DNA from: Lampris incognitus
Lineage: Eukaryota > Chordata > Actinopteri > Lampriformes > Lampridae
DNA length: 64,000 nt
Direction of reading: 5' to 3'
NCBI RefSeq assembly: GCF_029633865.1
Contig: NC_079216.1
Coordinates: forward strand, 62,442,860 to 62,506,859
How positions within the stretch are numbered: position 1 is the first letter of the stretch; every line of letters begins with the position of its first letter. A program made the position numbers and the translations under genes. This document shows positions 29,561 through 40,547 of this stretch, piece after piece. The notes beneath the pieces were generated by a model. That model was not told the origin of the DNA. It made no database searches and was given only the letters and a program-made list of their open reading frames with translations.

Positions 29561-30279
29561 GATTTCAGCGTTACTACCCGACCTCATCGTCTGGGATTAA
29601 CGACGTTGTATATACATATATATGATATCAAAATATGTTGTACAAGATACCACGTTTAATGACCGCTGCTCTTTTAGCAATGTGTTACCACCTGACGTGG
29701 GATTGATGATGTTGTCTATGACATCAAAATATGTTGTAATGTACAGGATACCACATTGAATCAGAAATACTCTATATCACTCCCTCCAGGAAATATATGA
29801 CACTGTGGTTCTTCTCGTTCTGATGGATTTATTCATCTTAATTGTACTTCATTCAACATCACTGTCATCAAATCCACCGTCGAACGGTTCAAATACATGA
29901 CAGTGTACAGAATAAGCACGCCTTCATATTATGGTGATAGGAGTTAATACTAATATACTTACCAATACTTACCACCTGAGGGCAGTAGCCACAAACGTAC
30001 CTACCTGTAAGCTATACCAGTATTATCTTTAGTAGTTTGTAAGATTCTGGCAGAAGAAGACACCACATGTTAGCTAAGTGGTCACAGTACCTTAACAAAT
30101 AGTTGTAATTGTTGAACCCAAGTTTCTTCATTTATAATAAGAAACATAACACATATTACATACAAACTGTCGAAACCTAACTATAAATATGCGCGACCAA
30201 ACACAAAACGCGTAAAAGAATGTACCTCGCTGGCTGCACACAACCAAGAAGGAATGGGTCCACTTGAACAAAGCATTTC
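29561..30279. other. Unassigned stretch between hAT-like and RTE pieces
   Basis: It contains two similar lines of about 50 bp (ATCAAAATATGTTGTA near 29629 and 29730) that form a direct repeat. No coding sequence was recognised. Confidence 0.45.
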
Positions 30280-30534
30280 TGCAGTAGTTGCCCAGCCATC
30301 TGGCAATTATTCACCATCACCCAGCGTCTCTTACTCCTCCATGAACTCCACACAACAGTCTTCCTTCTTCAACTTTCACAATTTGGTCCTTGGCTCTGTC
30401 TTCATTCTCTTCCTCTCCCTGATCTCCAAAGTCATCCTACAGACCACCATCTGATGCTGCTTAGCTACCTTCTCCCCTGTCACCACTTTGCAGTCTCCAA
30501 TCACTTTCAAGCTGCATCTCCTACATAAGATTTA

Positions 30535-31307
30535 CAGGTGGTCCCCGGGTTACGAACGAGTTCCGTGTTTGAGTCTGTTCTTATGGCGAAATTGTATGTA
30601 AATCGGAACAGTTACGTACAGTTCACATCTAGCATCAATTAGTCAAATGTTTGTCTTAGTATATAGTATATATTTTACCTAAAACATAAAAATGCAGTAA
30701 TAATAATAAATCTAACTACAGTAAAGTATTTATAATTGAGAGAGTGAAGGTGTGTATAGGTATAAAAAACATTTCTTACAGTTCAAACTCCCCACCTGCC
30801 ACTGTCCTGGGAGCAGGTCGCGACCGGCGGAGGCTGGCTGTTTGATGTCAGAAACGAGAGCCCACTTGGGGCTCGCCTTCCCGCCTCATTGGTTAAGTGA
30901 AAAAATGATAAGAGCGCTTCACCTCTCTGAACGCTTTATTATTTCCACTTTAATTTCAGTCGTGATCGTTTTCCTTTTCTTCGATGCATCACCATCACTT
31001 GCATCAAATTTACGCTTTGAAGCCATGATTACGAGGGTGAACACACAACATTTTTTAAGTCAAAACACAACACAAACAATGTTTACGTGATCCCACTTAA
31101 AATGGTGACGACGGCGCGGTGTTGTTCTCCCTCGGGCCGACAAACTGCCTAAAACTCGCAGTGTCTTGAGCGTCGTGCAAAGTAGTCCATCCGTTCATTA
31201 GTAAAATCCATTGTATATAGCTCAATTTTTTAAAATAGGCTTTATGGAGGTCGGTTTGTAAGTACAGGCGTTCGCAAATCGGGCGTTCGTAACCCGGGGA
31301 CTACCTG
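30535..31307 (-). mobile_element. Tigger/pogo-type DNA transposon remnant with TA duplication
   Basis: Terminal inverted repeats CAGGTGGTCCCCGGGTTACG (left) and the matching CGTAACCCGGGGACTACCTG (right) are flanked by TA at 30533-30534 and 31308-31309. On the - strand, near 31025, a start codon opens MASKRKFDASDGDASKKRK followed by ITTEIKVEIIKRSERGE. This resembles the N-terminus (CENP-B-like helix-turn-helix) of Tigger transposases. The rest of the transposase is gone; the element is 773 bp. The insertion splits the RTE endonuclease exactly. Confidence 0.85.
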
Positions 31308-32084
31308 TAGTCTACTTGTGTGCACCTTCCTCCACCAACCTATCGCCTCCTCATCACCTTTGTTGCCTTCACCAACATGCCCATTGAAGTCCGCTTCAAT
31401 CACCGCTCTCTTCTCCTTGGGTACACTCTCCCCCACGCCATCCAAAGCACTCCAGAATTCTTCTTTCTCTTTCATCTCACACCCAACTTGCAGGGCATAT
31501 GCGCCTATATCATTCACCATCACCCCTTCGATTTCCAGCTTCACACTCATCACTGTCCGACACGCTTCACCTCCAACACACTCTTGACATACTCGTCCTT
31601 CAGAATTACCCCTACCCCATTTTTCCTTCCATCCGCACCAGGGTAGAAGAGTTTAAACCCACCTCCAATGCTCCTGGCCTTACTCCCCTTCCATGTGGTC
31701 TCTTGCACACACAGTATATTTACCCTTCTTCTCTCCATCATATCAACCAGCTCTCTCTCTTTACCAGTCATAGTGTCAACATTCAAAGTTCACCTCCACA
31801 CTCCTACCCCTCCGGCAGCCTCTGGACGTATCTTCCTCCTCTCTTTCGTCCAACAGTAGCATAGCTTCTACCGGCACCCGGCTGGCAAACAGTACTGGTG
31901 GCAGTCGTTGGTAACCTTGGGCCTCGACCGATCCAGTATGTTAATCTGATTTATTATCCGCATATTTGATTTGGCAAAGGTTTTACGCTGGATACCCTTC
32001 CTGACGCAACGCTCCCCGTTAATCCGGGTTTGGGACTAGAACTAAGAATGCTTGTGAATCCACAGTGGCCGGGTTTAAGCTAGT

Positions 32085-32157
32085 CTCCCAACGTGGAGCT
32101 TGAACCCACGACCCTGAGATTAAGAATCTCATGCTCTACTGACTGAGCTAGCCAGGC
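32085..32157 (-). tRNA. tRNA-Lys(CTT) gene or recent pseudogene
   Basis: The - strand reads a 73-nt cloverleaf. It has acceptor GCCTGGC/GTTGGGA, D arm TAGCTCAGTCAGTAGAGCA, anticodon arm TGAGA-TTCTTAA-TCTCA with anticodon CTT, and T arm GTGGG-TTCAAGC-TCCAC. It is very close to vertebrate tRNA-Lys(CTT). Oddities are a G:A mismatch at the first acceptor pair and TTCAAGCT in place of TTCGAGCC, which weakens the B box. No intron. It adjoins the 5' end of the antisense RTE, about a dozen nt from its 3' end. Confidence 0.8.
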
Positions 32158-32574
32158 TCTCAAGCATGACGTGATTAAATTTAGAAAAAGTTGTGGATTT
32201 TGAATGTTGTATTTGAATCCCAATAGCTCCCTGTGACACTCTATTTTTTTCTATTCCATTTTTACTTTGATTTCAAGTGAAGCTTTTAATACTGGAATGA
32301 ATTTCCACTTTAATAAAGAACAATAAATTCTTTGACACTGGATTTTTTTTGTTGGGTTTTTTTTAAATTGCAAATAAACTTCTCTTAGAATTTGTTACCC
32401 ACTGTAATGCATATAAATGGGAATGAATGAAAAAGTTTCCCCCCAGAATTAGACAGGGCTATTTAATATGTACTTGTAGACAAAATGTATTCTTGCACCA
32501 GTAACTATTCTTCATCATTCCTAATGACTATTGCTAAAGTCTAAGTAATCTGCTACTACAACTTTTGGCTTGGT

Positions 32575-32868
32575 CCCATTGGATGTTCTCCCTCACCCCA
32601 TCCATAGCCCACTTGTTTGGCTTTCTCTCTTTTCCTCTTCTCTGGCAGCTCCATATTCAGTCAGCATCCTTCTCCCACTATACCAAGCACATCTCCTCCA
32701 CACATGTCCCAACGATCTCAATCTTGCCTCAATTGCTTTGTCTCCAAACCGTCTAACCTGAGCTGTCCCTCTAATATACTCATTCCTAATCCTGTCCTTT
32801 ATCACTCCCAATGAAAATCTTAGCATCTTCAACTCTACCACCTCCAGCTCCACCTCCTGTCTTTTTAG
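32575..32868 (-). mobile_element. RTE-type LINE 3' coding fragment
   Basis: On the - strand it encodes the LKMLRFSLGVIKDRIRNEYI and RGTAQVRRFGDKA segments found near the C-terminus of the copy at 39355-39840. It is truncated on both sides. Confidence 0.8.
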
Positions 32869-34066
32869 CAGGTTGCAGGTGATTAGAGATCCTGCTAGGT
32901 TTAAACCTAGTGTGGATGTGGAGTCAACTAGTTTAGTTAATATGTTTAGTCAGGGAATTGCTCATAGTATAGTTTATCAGATTGACAGCTTGGTCTATAA
33001 CATTGAGACTGTCTCCCTACTCTGTTGTATTGCTCCCAAGCAATAAAACAAACCGTCCAACCTGAGCTGTCCCTCTAAAATACTCATTCCTAAGCTTGTC
33101 CTTCATCACTCCCAATGAAATTCTTAGCATCTTCAACTCTGCCATCTCCAGCTCCGCCTCCTGTCTTTTCATCAGTACCACTGTCTGCAAACCATATAAC
33201 ATAGCTAGTCTCACAACCATCTTGTAAGTTTTTGAGACTATTTCTCTTGATACTTTGACTAAGCTTGTGTCAGCTTCCACTTGCCTACTTGACCATTTAC
33301 CAGCAAAACATTTTAAAGACCTCTGGTCTTTCCTGAGACCTGCAATGCTAGACATTGCTAATTTATCACTTAATACTGGTACTGTTCCACACAGTTTTAA
33401 GACAGCTGTGGCTAAACCTCTACTTAAAAACCCACACCTCGATCAAGGGTCTCTTAATGACTATCGACACGTCTCTAATCTTCCATTCTTTTTAAGTACC
33501 AGAGAGAGTTGTGTATCAACAACTTTTGACCCATATAGAAGAAAAATATCTATATGAACCTTTTCAATCGGCTTTCAGGGCCTGTCAATCCACTGAAACT
33601 GCTCTGACCAGAGTGGTGAACGATCTTTTACTACCTATGGACTCAGATTTCACTTCTGTGCTTCTGCTACTGGACCTCAGTGCAGCCTTTGACAACACTG
33701 ATCACTGTACACTATCAGACAGAATAAAGTATAATTTTGGTGTCTGGCTTAGCTCCCTCTTGGCTTAAGTCATACTTATCTGGAAGAACACATCGTGTCT
33801 GCTATAATAATATTACATCAAAATTCTCTGACATTAAATATGGTGTACCTCAGGACTCAGTTTTTGGCCCTCTACTTTTCTCTCTTTATATTTCAGCTCT
33901 TGGCCAAATTATACGCAGTCATGGAATGAATGTCCGTTGCTATACGGATGATACTCAGCTGTATGTGCCTATAAGGGCCGATGATCACACTCAAATGACT
34001 AATTTAGAGGTCTGCTTGGCTGCTGTGAAAAATTGGATGTCACTAAATTTACTGTTTTTTTTGTTG
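32869..34066 (+). pseudogene. L2-type LINE reverse transcriptase remnant
   Basis: Segments 32869-33046 and 33227-34066 encode L2-like protein. They show IDSLVYNIETVS upstream, then FKTAVAKPLLKNPHLD, PFQSAFRACQSTETALTRV, LLLDLSAAFDNTDH, VPQDSVFGPLLFSLYI and CYTDDTQLYV. The YTDD motif is recognisable, but frames are broken by at least two shifts. An antisense RTE fragment (33047-33226) separates the two parts. L2 clade is inferred from motif wording. Confidence 0.8.
33047..33226 (-). mobile_element. RTE-type fragment inside the L2 remnant
   Basis: It repeats the same RTE region as 32745-32868 (CCAACCTGAGCTGTCCCTCT then ACTCATTCCTAA). The L2 piece between is therefore flanked by direct copies of RTE sequence. 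Confidence 0.75.
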
Positions 34067-34076
34067 TTTTTTTTTA

Positions 34077-34938
34077 ACCCAGCCACTGAGGATGCACAAG
34101 CCAGTGCATTATTAGTGCCAGTCCCAAGCCCGGACAAATGGGGAGGGTTGCTTCAGGAAGGGCGTCCAGCGTAAAATACTTGCCAAATCAAATATGCGGA
34201 TCATAAATAAGATTTCCATACCGGATTGGTCGAGGCCTGGGTTACCAACGACCGCCACTGGTACTGTTAACCAGCAGGGTGCTGGTGGAAACTATGCTAC
34301 TGTTGAGCGAAGGAGAAGGAGAGGGAGAAGGCATGTCCAGAGGCAGCTAGAGAGGAGGAAAGGTAGGCGTGTGGAGGTGAGAGTTGGAACTTTGAATGTT
34401 GGCACTATGACTGGTAAAGAGAGAGAGAGCTGGCTGATATGATGGAAAGAAGAAAGGTAGGCATACTGTGTGTGCAACAGACCAGGTGGAAGGGGAGTAA
34501 GGCCAGGAGTATCGGAGGTGGGTTCAAACTCTTCTACCATGGTGCGAATGGAGGAGAAATGGGGTAGGGGTAATTCTGAAGGAAGAGTATGTCAAGAGCA
34601 TGCTGGAGGTGAAGAGAGTGTCAGACAGAGTGATGAGTATGAAGCTGGAAATCGAAGGTGTATTGCTGAATGTTATCAGCGCATATGCCTCGCAAATTGG
34701 GTGTGAGATGGATGAGAAAGAAGAATTCTGGAGTGAGTTGGACGACGTGGTGGAGAGGGTACCCAAGGAGGAGAGAGTGGTGATTGGAGCGGACTTCAAT
34801 GGACATGTTGGTGAAGGGAACAGAGGTGACGAGGAGGTGATGGGAAGGTATGGAGTCAAGGAGAGAAATGTGGAAGGACAGATGGTGGTGGATTTTGCGA
34901 AAAGGACGGAAATGGCTGTGGTCAATATATATTTCAAG
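34077..34938 (+). mobile_element. RTE-type LINE 5' UTR and endonuclease fragment
   Basis: It starts at ACCCAGCCACTGAGGATGCA, as at 36713. It encodes VGTLNVGTMTGKERE, an interrupted ILCVQ-type stretch, then LEVKRVSDRVMSMKLEIEG, VVIGADFNGHVGEGN and VEGQMVVDFAKRTEM of the apurinic-type endonuclease. It stops abruptly at 34938, where LTR-retrotransposon sequence begins. Confidence 0.82.
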
Positions 34939-35989
34939 AAAAGGATATACTGCACCTCTAGCTGTCGCATTTTAATAGCCATCTCTGCCTCCAATTTCTT
35001 CAATTCCAACTCCCTGCAAAGCTGGAATTCTCTCTCCCTCTCTCTTTCCTCATTTTCCAACTGGAGGCGAGCAAGACAGACTTTTAACTGTGCAGCCTGC
35101 TTAGAACCAGGAGTAGACATACATGACTCAAAAGTAGCCATAGCTAAGGGAACGAACAACAAACACCATACATGGGCTGAATGTTAATTAGCCTCCGCTA
35201 CAGCCACTCGACCTCACACTTTCTAAGTCACGTCCACCGGTGGCAAATTACGGCAAGCTGGAAATAAACATAGGGTTAGCCTTACAAACAAACTTCCCCG
35301 GTTCATGCCTGGTTGGAACTTAACCTATCTGTCTTATTGGTGAGTGCCGGGCTCGGGGTGGCTTTAAAGGCTGAATTTCGGCGGCCTGAGCCCCGGAATG
35401 CCTACCCCCGCCAGGGAAAGTTGTCCCCGCCCAGGATTACTCCTAAAACAAGAAAGGCAAAGTAAGAAAAGACTGTCCGATGGAAAGACTGCTCACAGCC
35501 CAGCTGGACACTCCCCTATTCTAACCAGGGAAGCTGTCTGAGACACCAAACAAATCACAATACTCACCGCGCACGCCACCGGAGACCAGCTGCACACAGC
35601 AACGACTACCACACACAAGGAATCCACCTCCGAACTCTTATTCACAAAAAAAGTATCCCGGACGAGCCCCCAAGTGTTACGTTCCCCGTTAAAGGTCCAG
35701 GGGATGAGGGAAAGTAACAAAGAAAATAAAAGTGCCCCGGGGGAATAAGAAAGGTGAGAGGCAGAACCAGGTGTAAAAACAAACATATCTATTAACAAAA
35801 ATTAACACTAAGCCAATATATACAATAAAAAGGGCAACTAAAGAAGCTGGCTCTTAACTAACCAGGCTTAGATAGCAAACAAAACTCAGATCAGACCACA
35901 AAGAAAAAAGGAAAGAAACAAGAACATTAACACAGGTTTCACGCTCCATCTCAAGGAGTATTGAGTATTGACACAAGAGCTCGCTCTCT

Positions 35990-36125
35990 GGTTGACAACA
36001 ATGGCCCACTGGCCGACTCTGGCTGCCAACAATGGCCCACTGGCCGACTCTGGTTGCCAACAATGGCCCACTGGCCGTCTTTCACTCTGGCTGTCACCAA
36101 CATTGGCCCATTGGCCGTCTTGGGT
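35990..36125. repeat. About 31-bp tandem repeat inside the LTR
   Basis: Three to four units share AACAATGGCCCACTGGCCG, with the last unit expanded. They lie within the U3/R part of the LTR. Confidence 0.85.
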
Positions 36126-36237
36126 GTCTCTCTCCAAGGTATATACTCAGCTGATGAGGAACTGATATCACCTGGGTTCAACCAGCAGCTCCCCAGGAGG
36201 TGGGGCATTACCTGGAGAGGGAAAATTATAGACACAT

Positions 36238-36414
36238 GGCACTAGGGCCGTAACACCCCCTCCCATAAAAACAAACCTGGGCTTGTATACAAGAGGGTAA
36301 TTGCACACAACACACGGCACTAGGGCTGTAACAACCCCTCCCATAAATACAAACCCTAGGTTTGCATTCACAAGGGTAATTGCACACATAACACATGGCA
36401 CTGGGGCCATAACA
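36238..36414. repeat. About 80-bp duplicated unit at the LTR start
   Basis: GGCACTAGGGCYGTAACA followed by CCCCTCCCATAAA and GGGTAATTGCACACA repeats about every 80 nt. Three copies of the terminal motif are at 36238, 36318 and 36396. Confidence 0.8.
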
Positions 36415-36712
36415 CTTAATACTTTTATAATTTTTTATTTTTAATTCTTCATATTTTTCTTTCATCAGCTTATTTTTTATCATATTCCTTGTTTTATCGG
36501 CTCCAATTCTCTTAATTTTAATTATGCTCTTGTGACTTTATCCTGACCGTGTTTTACCTTGTTCTGTGGAGCGGATCTGGCATTATGCCCTATATCTTTT
36601 TATTGTATTTTGTTGTTTTATCTTGATTATGTGCGTTATTTTATCCCGTTGTGTATGGCATCTTGTAACGCTGTTTAGAAAGGTGCGATATAAATAAAGT
36701 TTATTATTAAAA
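36415..36712 (+). mobile_element. LINE-type 3' tail
   Basis: AT-rich sequence ends in GCGATATAAATAAAGTTT and ATTATTA, a form common to 3' ends of L2-like teleost LINEs. It may be the tail of the L2 ending at 34066, separated by later insertions. Assignment is tentative. Confidence 0.45.
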
Positions 36713-38275
36713 CCCAGCAACTGAGGATGCACAAGCCAATGCATTCTTAGTGCCAGTCCCAAGCCCAGATAAATGGGGAGAGTTGCGCTCGGAAGGGCAT
36801 CTGGCATAAAATCTTTGCCAAATCAAATACGTGGATCATAAATCAGATTTCCATACTGGGTCAGTCGAGGCCCAGGTTGCCAACGCCCGCCACCGGTACT
36901 GTTGGCCAACAGGGTGCCGGTGGAAACTGTGCTACTGCAGGGCTAAGGAGAAGGAGAGGGGGAAGGCATGTCCAGAAGCAGCAGGAGATGAGGAAGGGTA
37001 AGAGTGTCAAGGTGAGAGTTGGAACATTGAATGCACTATGACTGGTAAAGGGAGAGAGCTGGCTGATATGGCGGAGAGAAGAAAGGTAGGTATACTGTGT
37101 GTGCAAGTGACCAGATGGAAGAGGAGTAAGGCCAGGAACATCGTAGGAGGGTTCAAACTCTTCTACCACGGTGTGAATGGGAGGAGAAATTGGGAAGGGG
37201 TAATTCTGAAGAAAGAGTATGTCAAGAGTATGTTGGAGGTGAAGAGAGTGTCAGACAGAAGGTGTGTTGATGAACGTTATCAGCGCTTATGCCCCGCAAG
37301 TTGAGTTTGAGATGGAAGAGAAAGAAGAATTCTGGAGTGAGTTGGATGAAGTGGTGGAGAGGGAACCCAAGGAGGAGAGAGTGGTGATTGGAGCAGACTT
37401 CAATGGGCAAGTTGGTAAAGGAAACAGAGGTGATGAGGAGGAGATGGGTAGGTATGGTGTCAAGGAGAGGAATGTCAAGAAGAGGATGGACAGATGGTGG
37501 TGGATTTTGCGGAAAGGATAGAAATGGCTGTGGTGAATACATATTTCAAGAAAAGGGAGTAACACGGCGATGTATAAGAGTGGAAGAAAGTGCACACAGG
37601 TGGAATATATCTTATGTAGGAGGTGCAATCTGAAAGGGATTGGAGACTGCAAGGTGGTGACAGGGGAGAACATAGCTAGGCAGCATCGGATGGTGGTCTG
37701 TAGGATGACTTTGGCGATCAAGACAAGGAAGAGAGAGAAGGCAGAGCCAAGGATCAAATGGTGGAAGTTGAAGTAGGAAGACTGTTGTGTAGAGTTCAGG
37801 GGGGAGTTAAGACAGGCACAGGGTGGTAGTGAAGAGTTGCCAGATGGCTGAGCAAGCACTGCAAAAATAGTGAGGGAGACAGCTAGGAAGGTACTTGGTG
37901 TGTCATCTGGACAGAGGAAGGAAATCAAGGAGACTTGGTTGAATGAAGAAGTACAGCAAAGTATACAGAGAAAGAGGTTGGCAAAGAAGAAGTGGGGTAG
38001 TCAGAGAGATGAAGAAAGTAGACAGGAGTACAAGAAGATGCAGTGTAAAATGAAGAGACAGGTGGCAAAGGAAAAGGCGTATGGTGAGTTGTATGACAGG
38101 TTAGAAACCAAGGAAGGAGAAAAGGACTTGCACCGATTGGCTAGACAGAGGGACAGTGCTGGGAAGAATGTGCAGAAGGTTAGGCCGATCAAGGATAGAG
38201 AGGGAAATGTACAGACAAGTGAGGGGAGTGTGCTGAGAAGGTGGAAGGAGTACTTTGAGGGGCTGATGAATGAAG

Positions 38276-38348
<73 letters not shown>

Positions 38349-39870
38349 TGGATGATGTGGGGATAGTGAATCAGGAAGTGCGGTGGATTAGCAAGGAGGT
38401 AGAGAGAACAGCCATAAAAAGCATGAAGAGTGGAAAGGCAGTTGGTCCAGATGACATACCTGTGGAGGCATGGAGGTGTTTAGAGAGATGGCAGTGGAGT
38501 TTTTAATTAGATTGTTTGACACAATCTTGGAAAGTGACAGGATGCCTGAGGAGTGGAGAAGCAGCATACTGGTACCAATTTTCAAGAATAAGGGTGATGT
38601 GCAGAACTGTAGCAACTACAGAGGTATAAAGTTGATCAGCCACAGCATGAAGATATGGGAAAGAGTAATAGAAGCTAGGTTAAGAGGAGAGGGGATGATT
38701 AGCAAGCAGCACTATGGTTTCATGCCATGAAAGAACACTACAGATGCGATGTTTGCTTTGAGAATGTTGATGGAGAAGTATAGAGAAGGTCAGAAGGAGT
38801 TACATTGTGTCTTTGTGGATTTAGAGAAAGCATATGACGGGGTGCCAGGAGAGGAGGTGTGGTATTGTATGACGAAGTCGGGATTGTCAGAAAACTATGT
38901 AAGAGTGGTGCAGGATATGTATGAGGGCAGTGTTACAGTGGTGAGATGTGCGGTTGGAATGACAGATGGGTTCAAGGTGGAGGTGGTATTACATCAAGGA
39001 TTGGCTCTGAGCCCTTTCTTGTTTGCAGTGGCGATGGACAGGTTGACAGATGAGATCAGGCAGGAGTCTCCCTGCACTATGATGTTTGTGGATTACACTG
39101 TGATCTGTAGCGAGAGTAGGGTGCAGGTTGAGGAGAACCTTGAGAAGTTGAGCTTTGCACTGGAGAGAAGTGGAATGAAGTCAGTAGGAGCAAGACGGAA
39201 TACATATGTGTGAATGAGAGGGAGGCCCGTGGAATGGTGAGGATGAAAGGAGTAGAGATGATGAAGGCATATGAGTTTAAATACTCGGGGTCAACAGTTC
39301 AAAGTAACAGGGGGTGTGGAGGAGAGGTGAAGAAGACCGTGCAGACAGGATGTAGTGGGTGGAGAAGAGTGTCAGGAGTTGAATTGCAACAGAAGGGTAT
39401 CAGCAAGAGTTAAAGGGAAGGTTTACAAGATGGTAGTGAGACCAGCTATGTTATATGGTTTGGAGACAGTGACACTGATGAAAAGACCGGAGGCGGAGCT
39501 GGCAGAGTTGAAGATGGTAAGATTCTCAGTGAGAGTGATGAAGAAGGACAGGATTAGGAATGAGTATATTAGAGGGACAGCTCAAGTTGGATGGTTTGGA
39601 GACAAAGCAAGAGGGGCAAGATTGAGATGGGTTGGACGTGCGGAGGAGAGTTGCTGGGTGTATTGGGAGAAGGATGCAGAATATGGAGCTGCCAGGGAGG
39701 AGGAAAACGAGAAGGCCAAACAGGGGGTTCATGGATGTGGTGAGGGAGGACATGCAGATCACTGGTGTGACAGCGGAGGATGCAGAGGTCAGGAAGAGAT
39801 GGAAATGGATGATCCGCTGTGGCGACCCCTAATGGGAGCAGCTGAAAGTAGTACTAGATTATTATTATTA
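36713..39870 (+). pseudogene. Nearly full-length RTE-type LINE, inactivated
   Basis: Order: 5' UTR (36713-37020), endonuclease (TMTGKGRELADMAERR, VIGADFNGQVGKGN, CTQVEYILCRRCNL), linker (GVSSGQRKEIKETW; RLAKKKWGSQRDEE), a GA-run insertion (38279-38345), and RT. The RT shows MKSGKAVGPDDIPVEAW, VPIFKNKGDVQNCSNYRGIK, HCVFVDLEKAYD and LHQGLALSPFLF. The C-terminus has DRIRNEYIRGTAQVG and ends RCGDP, followed by an ATT tail. It belongs to the RTE/BovB-like group by sequence. The RT catalytic motif FADD reads FVDY here, and several frameshifts and stops are present, so it cannot be active. It is the reference copy for the fragments nearby. Confidence 0.88.
38279..38345. repeat. (GA)n expansion inside the RTE ORF
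   Basis: About 33 GA units replace the short NEENEREK-coding stretch between linker and RT. Confidence 0.93.
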
Positions 39871-39924
39871 TTAAATCCAAACTTTAAACTTTTTTTTTTT
39901 TTTTTTTTTTTGTCTTAGCCTACA

Positions 39925-40365
39925 ATTAGTTGCCTTTATGTTGAGCAGTTCACAACCTGTACTGCATGGCGGGTCCATTTCTATCTCAATGAATTTACCA
40001 AGCACTGTTCTGCCAATGAGATTATAGAGTATAGATTGACTAATGCAAACCGTTCTCTTCTCTCACATGTCCTTTCTCTCTCTCTGAATGATATCTTCTC
40101 CTTTCTCATCTTCTGTGTATGTGAATCTCCGTTGTGTGCAGGTGCAGTCTGTCCCCCTCCCAGGTCTCCATGGCGACAGTGGTCGCGTGGCTCGGGTCCT
40201 GGGCTGTTCCAGTGGCATCCACTTTCAATATTGTATTCTATAAATTGCGTACACACAACATCCATTGCATGTCTGTCCGTCTTTGGAGAGAGATCCCTCC
40301 TCTGCTGCTCTCCCTGAGGTTTCATCCTATTTTTTCCTCCCTGTTAAATTGTTTTTTTTTTATAC
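39925..40365 (+). mobile_element. L2-type LINE 3' region
   Basis: It shares AACATCCATTGCATG, TGCTCTCCCTGAGGTTTC and TTTTTTCCTCCCTGTTAAA with 26880-27005. It follows the poly-T after the RTE tail. Confidence 0.65.
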
Positions 40366-40404
40366 AACAAATAACATAATCCACCTGCACATATATATAT
40401 ATAT

Positions 40405-40547
40405 GGAAAAAAAATCCATCCATCCATCCATTATCCAAACCGCTTATCCTGCTCTCAGGGTTGCAGGGATGCTGCAGCCTATCCCAGCAGTCATTGGGCA
40501 GCAGGTGGGAAGATACCCTGGAGAGGCCACCAGGCCATCACACGGCC

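Larger units (their letters stand above)
25715..32072 (-). pseudogene. Antisense RTE-type LINE broken by nested insertions
   Basis: Read on the - strand, the 5' UTR and endonuclease (32072-31308, 30534-30280) and the RT and 3' end (27561-27118, 26875-26448, 25977-25715) match the better copy at 36713-39870. The endonuclease shows VGT/TMTGKERELVDMMERR and VIEADFNGHVGEGN. The RT part matches the region from METAYD-type to the terminal RCGDP. Intervening sequences are other elements. About 0.9 kb from the RT N-terminal half is missing between 27561 and 30280, so this may be one element with a deletion or two fragments. It has many stops and shifts and is not functional. RTE clade is inferred from protein similarity. 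Confidence 0.8.
34939..36414 (-). mobile_element. LTR retrotransposon fragment: 5' LTR, tRNA-Pro PBS, leader and gag start
   Basis: Read on the - strand, the LTR runs 36414 to 35675 (TGTTATGG...TAACA). It is followed by CT and a primer-binding site at 35672-35655, TGGGGGCTCGTCCGGGAT, complementary to tRNA-Pro 3' end. After about 490 nt of leader, an open frame starts at 35162 with a coiled-coil-like, Glu/Arg-rich gag N-terminus (LKVCLARLQLENEERERERE). The copy is cut off at 34939. No pol is present. Ty3/gypsy is the likely group from the gag type. Two internal tandem repeats lie in the LTR. Confidence 0.75.

Noticed and set aside
37287-37928. 213-codon - strand frame
   Set aside because: It is antisense to the RTE endonuclease; the RTE reading is the one conserved among copies.
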